Shown here: positions 10,830-21,870 of the stretch, piece after piece
Position numbering within the stretch: the first letter of the stretch is position 1
Layout: every line of letters begins with the position of its first letter
Origin: Desmodus rotundus
Taxonomy: Eukaryota; Chordata; Mammalia; Chiroptera; Phyllostomidae
DNA length: 64,000 bases
Reading direction: 5' to 3'
NCBI RefSeq assembly: GCF_022682495.2
Contig: NC_071389.1
Coordinates: 7,865,199 to 7,929,198 of the forward strand
Position numbers and translations under genes: made by a program
The notes under the pieces: generated by a model
What the model was told of the DNA's origin: nothing
Database searches by the model: none
What the model saw: the letters and a program-made list of their open reading frames with translations, nothing else

Positions 10830-12095
10830 CGCCGGGTCAGTTTGGGGGGGAAATGAGATCATGTATGTGAACCACAAGACTCGGTGTGGACGATTCACAG
10901 GCATTTTTCTGCTGACGGTGTTTGCTCTTGCTGCTGGAGTTGGTACTTGGGCCTGTATCAGGAAGGGAGTGACGTGATGGAAGCAAAGGAGAAGGAAGGG
11001 GAGCAGAGGGTAGAGGGCACTCTGCCTGGGCGTCCTTACCAGATGGGAGTGACAGACCGTCCTTCTTAGCAGCTCTTGGATTATTTCCCAGAATCAAGCC
11101 AAGTAAAATGACTTGACGGAGCCATTTCGGAGCTGGTTTGAGTGGGTTAAATTCAAGGCTGCAAGACTGCGTATCATTCTGCCTAGCGGCCACACACCCG
11201 CATACTAGCACAAACAAGCAGAGGAACAGCCTGCTTCAGAGATGAACAATCGTTAAGCTAAATTTACCCTTTCTTCCCCTTTATGGCTGGAGCCCACCAG
11301 AGCCCAGATACCCCTCTGGACATGTCTCATCTGCTAAAGCACCACGGCTGGCCCGCAGAGGGCGCGCGGCCAAGCACAGCAGCTGGAGCGCCTGCCAGAC
11401 GGCCCGCTCTGCGGGGGTCTTGCGGTCCTGACAGAGAGAGAACGGAGGACCTGGACACCCCAGTGTCAGCAGAGCCAGACATTACTGTCGGTGTTTGTAG
11501 GTGTCCGAGTCACTGACACAAACACCACTCTTGCACCGGGGCCCTGGGTAGAAGGACAATACATAATCAAGGCTGACTTTTTTTTTTTTTTTTCTTTTAA
11601 TGACAAGCTCTTGAAGCTGTCACTTCCATGTGGACCCAGACAGCTGAGGACTCTGAGATTTTGATTCTATTCCTGTTGGATGAAAACTTTGGCTGTGATC
11701 TCATAGATTCTCTTAGAATTTCAAATTAATGGTTCTTTTTCTCTCTTTCTGGCACTAAAATTTTGAACTGTGTGTTCTCCAATCAAAAAAAAAATTTAAC
11801 AAAGCCAGAAACTCCCCTTCTTTGCAGTACATCATGCATTTGTTTTTCCCTCGATACAGCAATCGATCATAGGCTTTACTGGACAGGGACAAGCATAGAT
11901 AGTAAGTCGACTTTAGCCCTCAGCAAAGTGGCAGCTGTAATAATTTTTGTTTTCCATGCTGCCACCCCAAAGGCTTCGAGGGGCTGGTTCACAGGGTGTG
12001 CAATCGCGCTCAGCTCCATGTGCCCTCAGAGTTCGGGGGCCTGAAATCTAGAAGAGAACTAAAGAGTTTACACTGACTTTTCCTTAGCAGTGATT
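10830..12095. other. Intergenic DNA with a CTCF-like site
   Basis: No gene. A T16 run lies at 11578-11593. A GC-rich island at 11340-11430 holds the CTCF-like motif annotated separately. The rest looks single-copy. Confidence 0.45.
11352..11366 (+). promoter_or_regulatory. Candidate CTCF-binding motif
   Basis: CCCGCAGAGGGCGCG differs from the vertebrate CTCF core CCASYAGRKGGCRS at one position (third base). It lies in a local CpG-containing island, unlike its CpG-poor surroundings. CTCF sites anchor chromatin loops and insulators; actual occupancy is inferred. Confidence 0.5.
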
Positions 12096-12099
12096 CACA

Positions 12100-12290
12100 A
12101 GTGTAAGTTGGGGTTCTTTAGACCGGTTGAGGGTGACTTTGCTTCCTAGGGGACATTTTCCTGGCATCTAGTGGGTAGGGGTCAGGGCTGCTACTGGACA
12201 TGACACAAGGCAAGGGAGAGCAACTCTCCCCGCACCCCCCACCCAGGGAGTTCTCCAATCCCAAATGTCAACAGTCCTGTACGGAACTGT
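12100..12290 (+). mobile_element. MER20-like hAT element
   Basis: A degraded GGTTGAGGGTGACTTTG start, CTTCCTAGGGGACATTTTCC, GGCATCTAGTGGGTAGGGG, and a terminal CCCAAATGTCAACAG occur in MER20 order. This is a nonautonomous hAT-type element common to eutherians. The terminal inverted repeats are eroded. Confidence 0.8.
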
Positions 12291-12399
12291 GTGTTGTACC
12301 TGAGAGGACACCGATGGATATTTGGGCCAGTGGTCATGATTGCAACTTGCCATCCTTGGTCTCGGGACCTCACCTGATGCAACCCAGTCTTGCAGACAG

Positions 12400-12460
12400 G
12401 TAGTATGGCCCCGCAATTAGAGCATGCCCTTCGAATCCGAGAGACCTGAGCCTGGGTTCA
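12400..12460 (+). mobile_element. MIR 5' fragment
   Basis: GGTAGTATGGCCCCGCAATT to GAGCCTGGGTTCAAGG resembles the tRNA-related 5' end of MIR with its B-box region. The core and 3' end are not seen. Confidence 0.4.
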
Positions 12461-13150
12461 AGGAGGGCAGGGATGAGAGGCATGGGTGCTGGTCATCTCT
12501 ATGCACAGACCGGATCAGCAGCACAAAAGGAATGAAGACTGTGCAGACAGAAAATATTGGGGCAAGGACCGTCTCTGGTACCTGGACCTGCCATGCCCCC
12601 AAGGCACCTGTGTCTGGTTAGAGAGGGTGCCCATGCTTCTCCATGGGCCCACACAAGGCGCCGTCCTCCAGGCAGATGCCATCACCCCAGGGTGCACAGG
12701 ATAGAAACTGGCCACATGGGATTTTGGTGCCACCCTTCTCTTCCACCAGGCGGTCACATAAGGGGGCCCTGCTTGCATCTCCTTTCTGCTCTTCATGGGA
12801 ATGCAGGGAGGGGTGATGACAGGCTGCCCAGGATGTGACATCTGCCTGGCTCAAGAAACCCCCAAACAAAGGAGTAACTGCGTCAGGCCCCCTAAGGACC
12901 CCTTGCTGTGGCAGCAAGGACCCGCTTCACCAGTGCCTGCAAACCCAGCCTCCATGTGAGGTGGTCATTCTGTGACTTGGAGAACCATATCTCTTGGGCC
13001 ATTGTCCACCTCTGGGATCTCAAAATTCTTCCCGGGCCACAGCTGCCATCCTATTCCAGAGTTTATGGAATCTCCATTTATTGGAGGCAGCTTTGCGGGA
13101 TTCAGGAAGGCTCCATCTCTGTTGACTAAGGTGCAGTTCACGGACAGGGT
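12460..13150. other. GC-rich unclassified block
   Basis: This block is richer in GC than its neighbours and has overlapping open frames on both strands (for example 12515-12841 minus and 12557-12838 plus), none with a recognisable domain. It may be a decayed repeat or pseudogene, or single-copy DNA. Confidence 0.35.
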
Positions 13151-13345
13151 ACCATGGATTCACACCGCATGAGTTCACATCCCTGCTCCACCATGACTTA
13201 GGGTGTGATCTGCAACACGTTTTTGTGTGAGCCTTGCTGAGCTTTCATCGTCTCATCCGTAATGTGGGCATCACAGTGGTACCTCCCTCAAAATGCGGGT
13301 ATAGAAGTTAAGTGAAATATTAAGCATCAGGAGCTCAGCTCAAGC
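13150..13345 (+). mobile_element. MIR SINE
   Basis: Plus-strand MIR running from a degraded box region (GTTCACATCCCTGCTCCACC) through CTTTCATCGTCTCATCCGT and a GGCATCACAGTGGTACCTCC segment to AGAAGTTAAGTGAAATATTA. Confidence 0.8.
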
Positions 13346-13367
13346 CCTGGCTAAATGGAGGGGAGGC

Positions 13368-13555
13368 AAAGAACATGTATTGGGTCCCACCACGCCTTTC
13401 TCATCTTAGTAACTACCCCGACAACCTCAGGCTGGGTGGCCTTGTTGTCCCCCTCATTTCGCAGGGACAGAAAGCAACTCCCAGAGAGGTCCCATGTGCA
13501 GGAAGAGAAAAACCCAGGCCTCTGGTTTCTAAGATACTCGAGCCTCCACTACACA
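13368..13555 (-). mobile_element. MIR SINE, opposite to its neighbour
   Basis: Antisense MIR with TGTCCCCCTCATTTCGCAGG, an eroded CAGAGAGGTCCCATGTGCAG and GGCCTCTGGTTTCTAAG. It lies tail to tail with the plus-strand MIR at 13150. Confidence 0.65.
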
Positions 13556-13569
13556 GATCTGCTGCCTCT

Positions 13570-14325
13570 TCACAGGTACAAATGCCGTATGATCCAGCAG
13601 TCCCACCTGTAGATATACATCCCAGAGAACGGACATCAGGGTGACCCGGCAGTCCTACTGTGGGTGCACATCCCAAAGAATGGACACCAGGGCTCCCGGG
13701 AGACACCTGCACTCCTGTGTTCACCGCAGCACTATCCACAACGGCCAAGATGCAGAAGCAACCCAAGTGTCCACGGGCTGGATAGAGAAAATGTGGTGTC
13801 CACGCACAGTGGGAAATTACTCAGCCTTTAAAAAGAAGGAAATCCTGCCACTGGAGACAACATGGATGAACCTGAAGGACATTACGTTAAGTGAAAAAAG
13901 CCGACCACAGAAGGATGAATACTGCAACATTCCACTTGCAAGAAGCATCTAGAATAGTCAAACTTAGAGGCGCTGAGCCCACAATAGTGGTTAGCCAGGG
14001 ATAGGCAGGCCTGGGGAGTTGCTGTCCCATGGGTGTGACATCTCAGCGTGCAAGGTGGGATCTGCTCTACCACATAGTGCCTAGAGTTAGTAACGCGGCA
14101 TCGTGCCCTTCATCCGGAGGGTAGGTCTCATGTTAGGTGTTCTCACTGCAAAAACCGAAACAATAACAGAGTGGGAAACCCAAAAGGACATGAGAAAACT
14201 TTGGGAGGCGTGATTGTGTCTACTCCCGTGATGTTTGCGTGTGTCCAAACTTCTCAAATATGCCCATTAAATGTGTGCAGTTCTTTGTGTGTCAATCACA
14301 CCTCCATAAAGCTGCTTGGAGAAAA
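13570..14325 (+). mobile_element. L1M 3' fragment with internal duplication
   Basis: Markers in order: CCGTATGATCCAGCAGTCCC, a CACAACGGCCAAGATGCAGA segment, GAAAATGTGGTGTCCACG, AACATGGATGAACCTGAAGG, TAGGTCTCATGTTAGGTGTT, and the 3' terminal CCTCCATAAAGCTGCTTG. A plus-strand frame at 13760-13930 still resembles the eroded C-terminal end of L1 ORF2 (IEKMW, AFKKKEILP, TTWMN). A 52-base tandem duplication occurs at its left end. Confidence 0.87.
13590..13692 (+). repeat. 52-bp tandem duplication inside L1
   Basis: Copies 13590-13641 and 13642-13692 are adjacent and share the pattern GATCCAGCAGTCC / GACCCGGCAGTCC, ACATCCCAGAGAACGGACAT / ACATCCCAAAGAATGGACAC and a CAGGG end. Standard L1 has a single unit. 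Confidence 0.75.
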
Positions 14326-14564
14326 GAGCAGTGAGGGGACCACCCACCTGTCGTCTGCCCTTCCGAGCCAGACTCCCCACCTTCTGCTGGTCCTGAAAAG
14401 CTCGTGTTGTCTCTTTTGGATTAAAGCAGTGAAGGCAGCTCCTGCACACACGTCCTGTTTGGAAGGCAGAAGCGGATTTAGAACAGGAACAGTAGGAGTG
14501 GCTAGCACCGACTGCTTCACCAGGTAGTTCCTGCTGGTCTGCGTGAGCCCCTCCCTTGGCTCCC

Positions 14565-14660
14565 TGATCTGCCATCCTTCCCATTGGGTAGATGAGGAAA
14601 GAGAGGCTCAGAGGGGGACTTGATCGAGTCTACAATGGGAGAGGGGATCTGGAACCAGGA
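14565..14660 (-). mobile_element. MIR fragment
   Basis: TTGGGTAGATGAGGAAAGAG and GGCTCAGAGGGGGACTTGAT match the antisense MIR central core. The flanks are not recognisable. Confidence 0.55.
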
Positions 14661-14664
14661 AAGG

Positions 14665-15385
14665 ATTAAAGGACTTGGGAAGGAACCTTGAATTCCTGGC
14701 AAGAGTCAGAAAATACAAGAACTTGTTTTTCATAACATCTCTCTTTTAAAAATAATTCAACTTTTCCAAAGCATGTTATGATGTTTGCTTTTTATTATCC
14801 ATGTTCTCCTACCCTTTGCCTCCAAAGTGTGCCAAGTCTCCTTCCTCGCAGATAACAATTTGGGGTCTTAGGGAAAGCAGCTGCAGGAAAGCCCCGGGGG
14901 TATGGACACAAATGGGCGGTGTGATCTGACTCCGCCCCATGTGCTGACCTGTTGCTACATGAAGTATCACTTTAGCGATGCTCTCCAGAAAGTGTGGCCA
15001 GGCCTGCATTTTCCTTTGGCAGGAAGGCCCAGATTCTCCCCAAAGATATATCATACTCTGACACTTAAAAATTATGTTAAACGTGGGGAGGAAATAAGTC
15101 CAAGGATTGTAAACTGTCCAACCAAGAGGAGAAGTACCCAGATGAAAGGATAATACCTCATTTATAGCTGCCAGCTGTGAAAAATGGGTAATCGATGGCA
15201 AACACGTAAACATCGCCATGTGTTTGGAGAGGGCAAACTCAGAGGAGCCGTCCGAGGTTTTCGCAGGGGGAAGCCCAGCCAGCGTACGAAAGATCTTCCA
15301 GGAGGGCTCTCTCCTGGCCTACGTGATCACCTTTTCTGAAGAGGGCAGAGAGAGAGAAATCCCTGAAAAAGGTGCATGTGGATTC
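14665..15385. other. Intergenic DNA without gene
   Basis: No gene or confident repeat. Open frames on both strands (14809-15219 minus and 14902-15153 plus) overlap and lack known domains. Confidence 0.4.
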
Positions 15386-15580
15386 GAACAACAAATATTC
15401 ACTAAGTTCCCACATTGCGCCAGCGGGGACCACAGCAGTGAGTGAAACAGACTAAGGCCTTGCTCTGCCAGGTAGGGCTTATATTTGGGTGGGGGGATGA
15501 GAGGAAGGAAGACGAGAAATTAAAGCTCACTATTTCAGGAGATGATAAAATATGGCGCTAAGGGCCTCTGTCTAATGCAG
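15385..15580 (+). mobile_element. L2-related ancient repeat (5' portion)
   Basis: CAACAAATATTCACTAAG, CCAGCGGGGACCACAGCAGT, AACAGACTAAGGCCTTGCTC and GATAAAATATGGCGCTAAGG follow the order of the long ancient repeat also seen at 17205 and 27085. I am unsure of its formal family name. Confidence 0.6.
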
Positions 15581-16420
15581 ACCAGACACAGCTGAAGCAC
15601 GCAGCAGGCTTGAACTTGGACTTGTTTGCTAGTTCACATTTTCCCAGTCTTTGCTGTCTCTAATTCTCAGAACCACCCTACCATCAGACATCTGGTTCTG
15701 TACCAGACCTGCCCAGTGTAGAACCCAGGCCCTTTCTCTTAATCTCCCTAAACGGATACACAATCATCCAATCACACAAACCAACGAGCAAACTGACGCG
15801 GACAAGTGCTACGTGCCAGCAAGATGGCAGGTATCGGGCTTTTCTGATGAGTGACAGCAGAGATGAAGTGACGGTGGCACACGGCTGACAGTCTCAAATT
15901 GGACATCAAACAGTTAAAATCCCCCAGTCACACCCCCATGGGCCTCCTGCTCCATTGTTCAACAAACACCCCTTCCTGCCCTCTGTGCCCCACCACCACC
16001 ATGTCCAACAGACACACGCAGCCTTTCTGTTTTCTGCTTGCTTCTCTGTGGTTCATAATCGGTCCTGCTCTTGGGCCGTCACCAGAAACTCAGCATCTAC
16101 CACTTTTCTTTGAGTGCAGATTCGTCCCCTTTCCTCTCACAGCCCCTGCACACAGCTGAGCAATCAATCAGGAGGGTGCTCTGCCCACCTGGGGGTCCCA
16201 GGCTGGCCCTGCCTTTTCCCACCTTGATCTTTTTCTCAGGCTCCGGGTGGAGGAGGAGAGAACAAAGAGATTCATCCTAACATCGGCAAGTAAGTTATGC
16301 TCCTTCATTCAGAACATAAAACAGCTACGTTTGGCTTGGGTGGCACAGGGCTCTCCTCGCCTTTCCCAGTAGCTCTCGGGATGAAGTTGGGGAGAAGGAA
16401 AGCACCAAAGTGGTGCTAAG
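15580..16420. other. Intergenic DNA without gene
   Basis: Single-copy-looking sequence. No domain, exon signal or repeat family was recognised. Confidence 0.4.
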
Positions 16421-16424
16421 AACT

Positions 16425-16530
16425 TACATGTGGTCAACAGCACCATACTGGGTGCTTACAAATTTAAGAGGGTAGATCTCGTGTTAAGTGTTCTTGCCAC
16501 AATAAACATACACAAATACATAAATGAAAG
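16425..16530 (+). mobile_element. L1M 3' UTR fragment
   Basis: GAGGGTAGATCTCGTGTTAA followed by GTTCTTGCCACAATAAAC and an ACAAATAC-rich tail matches the L1M 3' end, comparable with 14120-14160. Confidence 0.65.
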
Positions 16531-17020
16531 AATTTGCCAGCTCATGAAACCATGTGTAAAGGCATGTCTGCAGCTGTTGCTAAGGGCGACCTTACACAGC
16601 TCAGTATAAATTTAAAGGTGGGGGGGGGGCTGTGCTCAGGGGAGAGAAAGGGGCTCTGATCTCGCTCTGGGGAGAATGGGGGGAACATCTAACTGCATGT
16701 GTCCGACTAGATGGGATGTGGGGCCCTGACGTCCTTACAGAAGGCGGGCACAGGTGACCCGTGATCACACACCACCCAGCTGCATGTGGGACAGGAAACC
16801 AGGGCCTCCTGGCTCCGTCCAAGACAGACGTGTAGCATGGAGCTTCCCAGTTTGGCCCGCCAATCCATGTTTGTTGTTCAGATAACAGAAACAGCCGTTG
16901 AAGACAGGAAAGCAATCACTGAAGATCACCTGCTGTGGCCACCGTAGCAACCACTCCAACGTCCTGTCCTGGGCTGTAGCTGTTAGTTCCCTGGACACTT
17001 TCAGGAGCTCCTGCCTCTAG
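16530..17020. other. Intergenic DNA with poly-G tract
   Basis: A G-run at about 16619-16629 adjoins a G/A-rich patch. No gene or named repeat is seen. Confidence 0.4.
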
Positions 17021-17024
17021 ACCC

Positions 17025-17200
17025 TGGTGCTTTCTGTCCCCTCCTCCTGGCACACTTGCACTCCGGACCTTCGACTGCCTGTTTTCTTTTCTCCGTTTGG
17101 GTCTTGCTCAATTGTCACGTCATCGGACAAGCCACCTCTGGCTTCTTTTTACCTACTTCGTTATACGTGTCACTGTCTGAAATGACCTTCTTCATCCGTC
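17025..17200 (+). mobile_element. L2 LINE 3' region
   Basis: Reads like the L2 3' region in sense: CTCAATTGTCACGTCATC, ACAAGCCACCTCTGGC, and GTGTCACTGTCTGAAATGAC. The extreme 3' end is replaced by the repeat at 17205. Confidence 0.65.
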
Positions 17201-17204
17201 CACT

Positions 17205-17790
17205 TGTTCAGTGAATTACTCATGCAGTAACTATTTATCGAAGGCTTCCTACATGCCAAGCACCACTCTAGGCTCTGGAGATACCGCAGGGAGCAAAACA
17301 GACTGAAACCCCTGCCCTCTGCAACCGACATTAATGGGAGGTGATGGGCAGTGGACACAGTGCACGGGCCCCTAGGAGGGCAGAGAGCATGAGGAGTGCC
17401 TGGGGGGACCTGAAAGCTGGGACAAGGGTGGTCGCAGCTGTAAGCAGGGGGTCAGGGAAGGTCTCACTGAGAAGGGGGTTTGGAGGAGGAGCGTTTGAGG
17501 CAGAGCGAAGAACATGTGCAAAGGCCCTGAGGAAGAAGTGTATTGAGGAGACTGATAGCAAATCGGGAAGCCAGAGTGGTTGGAGCGGGGTGAGCAAGTG
17601 GGGATGTCCGACAAACAGGAGACGCTCGGAGTGAGGTCAGGCGACGGGAGGCCTTGGAAGGCGCTGAAGACTCTGACTTGTTTTCTGAGTGACGTGGGTG
17701 CAGCTGGAACGTCTTTAATGAAGGAGTGACGTGAGCTGGCCTGTTTTAAAAGGCCCGTTCTGGTGGTTGTGTGGAGAACAGGCTGCAGGA
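17205..17790 (+). mobile_element. L2-related long ancient repeat
   Basis: GTTCAGTGAATTACTCATGC, CCACTCTAGGCTCTGGAGAT, GGGAAGGTCTCACTGAG, GCAAAGGCCCTGAGG, GTGGTTGGAGCGGGGTGAGC and GTTTTAAAAGGCCCGTTCTG are consecutive landmarks of one long repeat family, also present at 27085 and 54985. No intact reading frame remains. Confidence 0.7.
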
Positions 17791-18140
17791 AGACAAGGGC
17801 AGAAGAATGTCCAGGAAGCTCTAGCTTTTACCCCAGCCAGAGAGGGCAGAGGCAGTGTCATGTGGGTGGCACACATGCGTGAGCACACTTGCACACTCAA
17901 CAGAGTGAATTTGTGTTTGTGTGTTCCATTACTGCGCTGCTTACTTACCAATATGTCAGCCATACCTGTCTATGGCAATAAACACGGAGTTACATCATAC
18001 CTTTAATGTGTCCGTGTTATTCCCTCGCTGGGATGCATCGTAATTTATCCTGCCAGCCCTGAATTAAACACTGATGTAGTTTCACATTTTTCTCTGATAA
18101 ATAATCCCCCAGGGAACGTTCTTGAACCTACCCCCTCGAG
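17790..18140. other. Intergenic DNA without gene
   Basis: No gene or clear repeat. The sequence is AT-rich toward 18000-18110. Confidence 0.4.
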
Positions 18141-18144
18141 CACC

Positions 18145-18480
18145 CACTCCTCTGAGTTTTTCTTTGAGACAGAGTCCTAGAGATAGAATTGTTGGGGCAA
18201 AGTCTGCAAAGGCTTGAAGGCATTTGAACATGTTGCCAAGTTGTCTAGGAGAAAGGAAGGCCCGCTCCTACCTGGCCGGGGCCCGTCTCCTCACCCTTGC
18301 CATGTTTTCAGTCTTATTCTGTGCTTATCTGACAGATCGAAATGGGGTGTGATTGCTGCTACTTATTGCCACTTCGTGGCTCTGCTCATTTACTATCTGG
18401 GCTATTGGCCTTTTTCTTAGCAATTTTTAAGAGCATGAAATATATTAAGACATCGTTAATGTTGCACATTTTTAAGGATT
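18145..18480 (-). mobile_element. L1M fragment (copy A)
   Basis: Antisense L1 with TAGAATTGTTGGGGCAAAG, CATGTTGCCAAGTTGTC, CTCCTCACCCTTGCCATG and GGGCTATTGGCCTTTTTCTT. These are the features of the L1M 3' UTR and adjoining region read in reverse. Confidence 0.7.
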
Positions 18481-18534
18481 TTCTCATATAATCTTTTTTG
18501 TTTTAGAAATTATGAACTAGAATATCCATAGAAA

Positions 18535-19190
18535 ATATATAAAACACTTAGGAAAGGTATAAGGGGTTAAGTAAAACAAACACCTGTGTACCCATCACCC
18601 AGCGCCTGGAATGGAGAATTTTCAACACTCCAGTGGCATCTCCCTTTGTTTCCTGGCCAAAGCAGTCGCTCTCCTGGGCTTGAGGGTGATGATTTCCTGA
18701 TTGTTCTTTATAGATTTAGCTGACATGGAAGTCTTCCTAAAGAACATGGTTTCTGTTTTGTGGGATTTCGGGCTTTGTGTAACTGTTTGTGTATTTGTCC
18801 ATGATTTGTTCTTTTCAAACAATGCACATGGGTAGGTTTTCTCCATGTTGACACCGAGCTGTGTCTCACCCCTTTTCCTGGTGGTACTGGGGTCGGGTTC
18901 CGTTTTCCTGTCCTTGATCTTCACGTTCTCTTACACACCGGGCTCTTTCTGGAGCTGCTGCTCATCTTTCCCAGGTCAGCTACACAACAATTTATCTGGA
19001 GGTGAGATTTCTGAGACCCAAGCAATGCATAGCTTAAAATCTACTAGCTTATACCAAGTTAGTTCCCAAAGTGTTTTTTACCGATTAAAACTTTGGTAAG
19101 AAATACATGTGAAATTTCTGATTCGTCCGCATTCTTGCTAAGGCATGTTATTGTTGGGCTTTTTAATTTCTCTTCCTGGTCCAGGGCATG
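18535..19190 (-). mobile_element. L1M fragment (copy B)
   Basis: The order is CCTGTGTACCCATCACCCAG, GAGAATTTTCAACACTCCAG, CTTTATAGATTTAGCTGACA, then CAAGTTAGTTCCCAAAGTG and TCCGCATTCTTGCTAAGGCA. It re-enters the sequence already present in copy A, so two separate L1 pieces are adjacent. Confidence 0.7.
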
Positions 19191-20175
19191 TGTAATGGGA
19201 GTGACAAGGAATATTTTTATTAAAAAAAATAAAAAGACAATCTCTTAGAAGAGGCAGCTAGTTTTTTTTAAATATAGATTTTTCTAAATATAGATTTTTC
19301 AAGTATTTACTTTTTTGTTTGTTTCTCAAATACTAAGAAGGCAAGCTAACACTTTTCTTTTATTAGGCCAGAAATGATTAGAACTTTCATTTGAAAGTTG
19401 TGATTTTGAAACAGGTGATTTTAAGGCCAGAAACAGTAGACTGGGAGATAATTTGGAGGAGATCAGTGTTAGAATGAGCTATGAAAAAATGAAAGAAATT
19501 CCTGGGCTAATCTCTTCTGGACCGACACTTAAAAACATTCAGTTTGCTTTGGTACACAACGCAAAATAGGTAGACCAGCAGGTAAAGAGGTGTGTTGTCT
19601 CATGTTCTAGGAGGTGCGTGCCGGCCAACCAAACCTGTGTGATGGAGCCATGTGAGGGGTGCCTGTGTCCAGATCTTGTTCAGAGTCTCTAGGTGCAGAG
19701 TGCTTGGATAAGATAGGTGTTTTTGCATCTGTGACAAGTTCCTGAATGGGAAATTATTCACAGTGTCCTCAAACATATCAGAACAGCTGCTTGCCTTTCT
19801 GCTTTGGTTTCTTCCTGGTGGCAGTCCCCTGAACATCAGGCCCCTGTGTGCGGGGAGCCGGGGTGCCTGAACCCAGCACTCCAGCGGAAAGCGCAGAGCC
19901 TGTGACAAAGTGTGTGGGCTAATTAGGGGTGAACACCCGTGCTCCTGGGTCTGCAGTGCAAAACACCACTCACAGTCTATTGTGTCTTCTTCCCAGGTTG
20001 AAAGCGGCACACATGAGCGGGTTTTGGAAGCCAGAGGTTTCACTGGCAGAGGCCATGGCACAGATGCTCCTGGGTTTGTGACCACCATGGGCTAGCCCTC
20101 CTGAGTGCCACTTGGGGCTCGACATTTGGAGCAATCTGGCGGCATAAGGGGGGGAGCAGGGGGATTCTAGACAGG
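19190..20175. other. Intergenic DNA without gene
   Basis: It contains a perfectly placed 16-base direct repeat at 19270-19301. The 162-codon minus-strand frame at 19600-20088 has no recognisable domain and no supporting signals. Confidence 0.4.
19270..19301 (+). repeat. 16-bp tandem duplication
   Basis: AAATATAGATTTTTCT (19270-19285) is followed immediately by AAATATAGATTTTTCA (19286-19301), 15 of 16 identical. Such short duplications usually come from replication slippage. Confidence 0.9.
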
Positions 20176-20179
20176 ACAT

Positions 20180-20300
20180 GTGTGTTCTAGACCCCTGCAA
20201 ACGAGTCGTGGGACTTTGAACAGTGCACTTCGCTTTCCGGACTGGTGCTTCCTCATTTGCAAAGTGAGGGAGTTTGACATTTGCACTAAGTACATATTTT
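20180..20300 (+). mobile_element. MIR fragment
   Basis: GTCGTGGGACTTTGAACAGT and CACTTCGCTTTCCGG, then TTCCTCATTTGCAAAGTGAG, follow the MIR core, with the 3' part replaced by the next repeat. Confidence 0.6.
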
Positions 20301-20570
20301 TTTTAGCATCTTCTATGTGCCAGGAGTCAAGATAATAATTCTGGTAATAAAAAGCAAGGTCCGTGCTTCTTCGAATGACCGCAATTTAGAGATAAGTGAC
20401 AAAGAAGAACGAGGCAGTTCCGATGTGTAGAGAGACAAGCAGGGCAAAATGACCCCGAGCCCTGCTCAGGAGAAGTTGGGAGATGCTTTCTCAGGAGGTG
20501 ACATGCTGCAGAGCCATGGAGGAGAGGAGGATAGTAGCAAAGAGGACAAGGATGAGGGACAACGTTACCT
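20300..20570 (+). mobile_element. L2-related ancient repeat
   Basis: TAGCATCTTCTATGTGCCAG, AAAGCAAGGTCCGTGCTTC and CAGGAGGTGACATGCTGCA resemble the same group of ancient repeats as 15385 and 17205. A long minus-strand frame (20327-21085) runs through it and is therefore spurious. Confidence 0.45.
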
Positions 20571-21870
20571 GACAGATGGGAGCTCTGCACAAAGGCATGG
20601 AAGTGTGAGAAAAAAATGCAGCGTGATGACACTCTTAAAACAGGGCCCCAAACCCTTTGGTGCTCTTTCGCGGCCAGCTGGGTATCTGTGTCCCCTCCCT
20701 TGAGTCTGGGCAGGCTTGTAGGCCTGGGGGAAGTTACGCGACGTGAGGCTAGACCCTGAAGGTCAGCCTCTGTCTTGTTCACGGGGACATTCATTCTTGG
20801 AGCTTTGAGCTGCCCGGTAAGGGATCCAGCCATCCCAACTCCACACGGCGAGGATGCCCGTGCCAGCCGCAGGGAGAGGCCAGGGGCAGCTGCTCTGCTG
20901 GGGCGTCCCAGGCTCTGTATTGTGACTGCCTGGACTCCAGGTGTCTGAGAAAAACAACAACCACAACAACAAACAAAAGCCACACTCGCAGCACATCTGG
21001 GCAGCAGAGGCCTCTGACACCGAGGAGCAGAGGCCAGCGGTCCCCCTGAGCCCTGGGAATCCTGGCTTCTGGCCGTGGGAGTCACGCTGGGGTTGATGCT
21101 TTACACCACTTCGCCTGGGGGGAGTTTGCTGTGCAGCAACAGAGAATGCGAACAGCTCCCTGTCAGCTCTAACGTTTGGTTCTCCTGCGAAACCCCAACA
21201 GCTCCTCCTCCTCCTCAGAAGGAAAGTTCCAACTACACACACTTTTGGTTTGAAGAAAAACAGTTGCAACAACATCAAGACAGACACAGAGTTCATCAAA
21301 AAAATTAAAGTAAACATACCCAAACAGGTTTAAATCATGAAAAGTTGTGCTCATTCACACAAGCCCTGTATACACATTCCTTTTCGGCACGTTTTGTTGC
21401 TTCAAAGTCTTCATGTTGGAGCTCACTGTCAACTGCAGGCTCCTAAAACACACATGCATGAGATCGACTTCTTCTGGGGGCTAATCAATAAAATGGAACA
21501 AAAAAGAGAACAAGAATCAGCAAGGCATTCAAAAGATCCCTTATACATTATGGATAAAAGGTGGTAGAGAAGAACAGATATCCAGGGAGGAGGGGGAAAG
21601 AACTACTTGAATCATAGAAATAGTAGTATGAGAGTTAAAAAGAAAAGAAAGCCCATCTCCCTTCTAGCATGCTCTGTGCCCCATAGTGAACCTCAACTAA
21701 TGAGCAGGGAAAAAAGGTTCTGGCCCTGGACTTGAACCCCATCTATGGGATCCATGCTTGTGTGATTCCTCAGCATAGTTCCAGTTCTTTCTCCCTGCAG
21801 GGATCCCAGGACTCCACCCCCCAGAAGTGACAATAACCACATGACCCTATGGGTAGCCCGTCTGTTCATC
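20570..21870. other. Intergenic DNA without gene
   Basis: An A/C-rich low-complexity patch occupies 20946-20985. No exon-like or named repeat sequence is supported. 21300-21660 is AT-rich. Confidence 0.4.

Noticed and set aside
20327..21085. 252-codon minus-strand open frame, the longest in the window
   Set aside because: It runs through an ancient repeat, is overlapped by another long frame (20763-21323), is rich in Cys/Ser/Pro from composition, and shows no domain.
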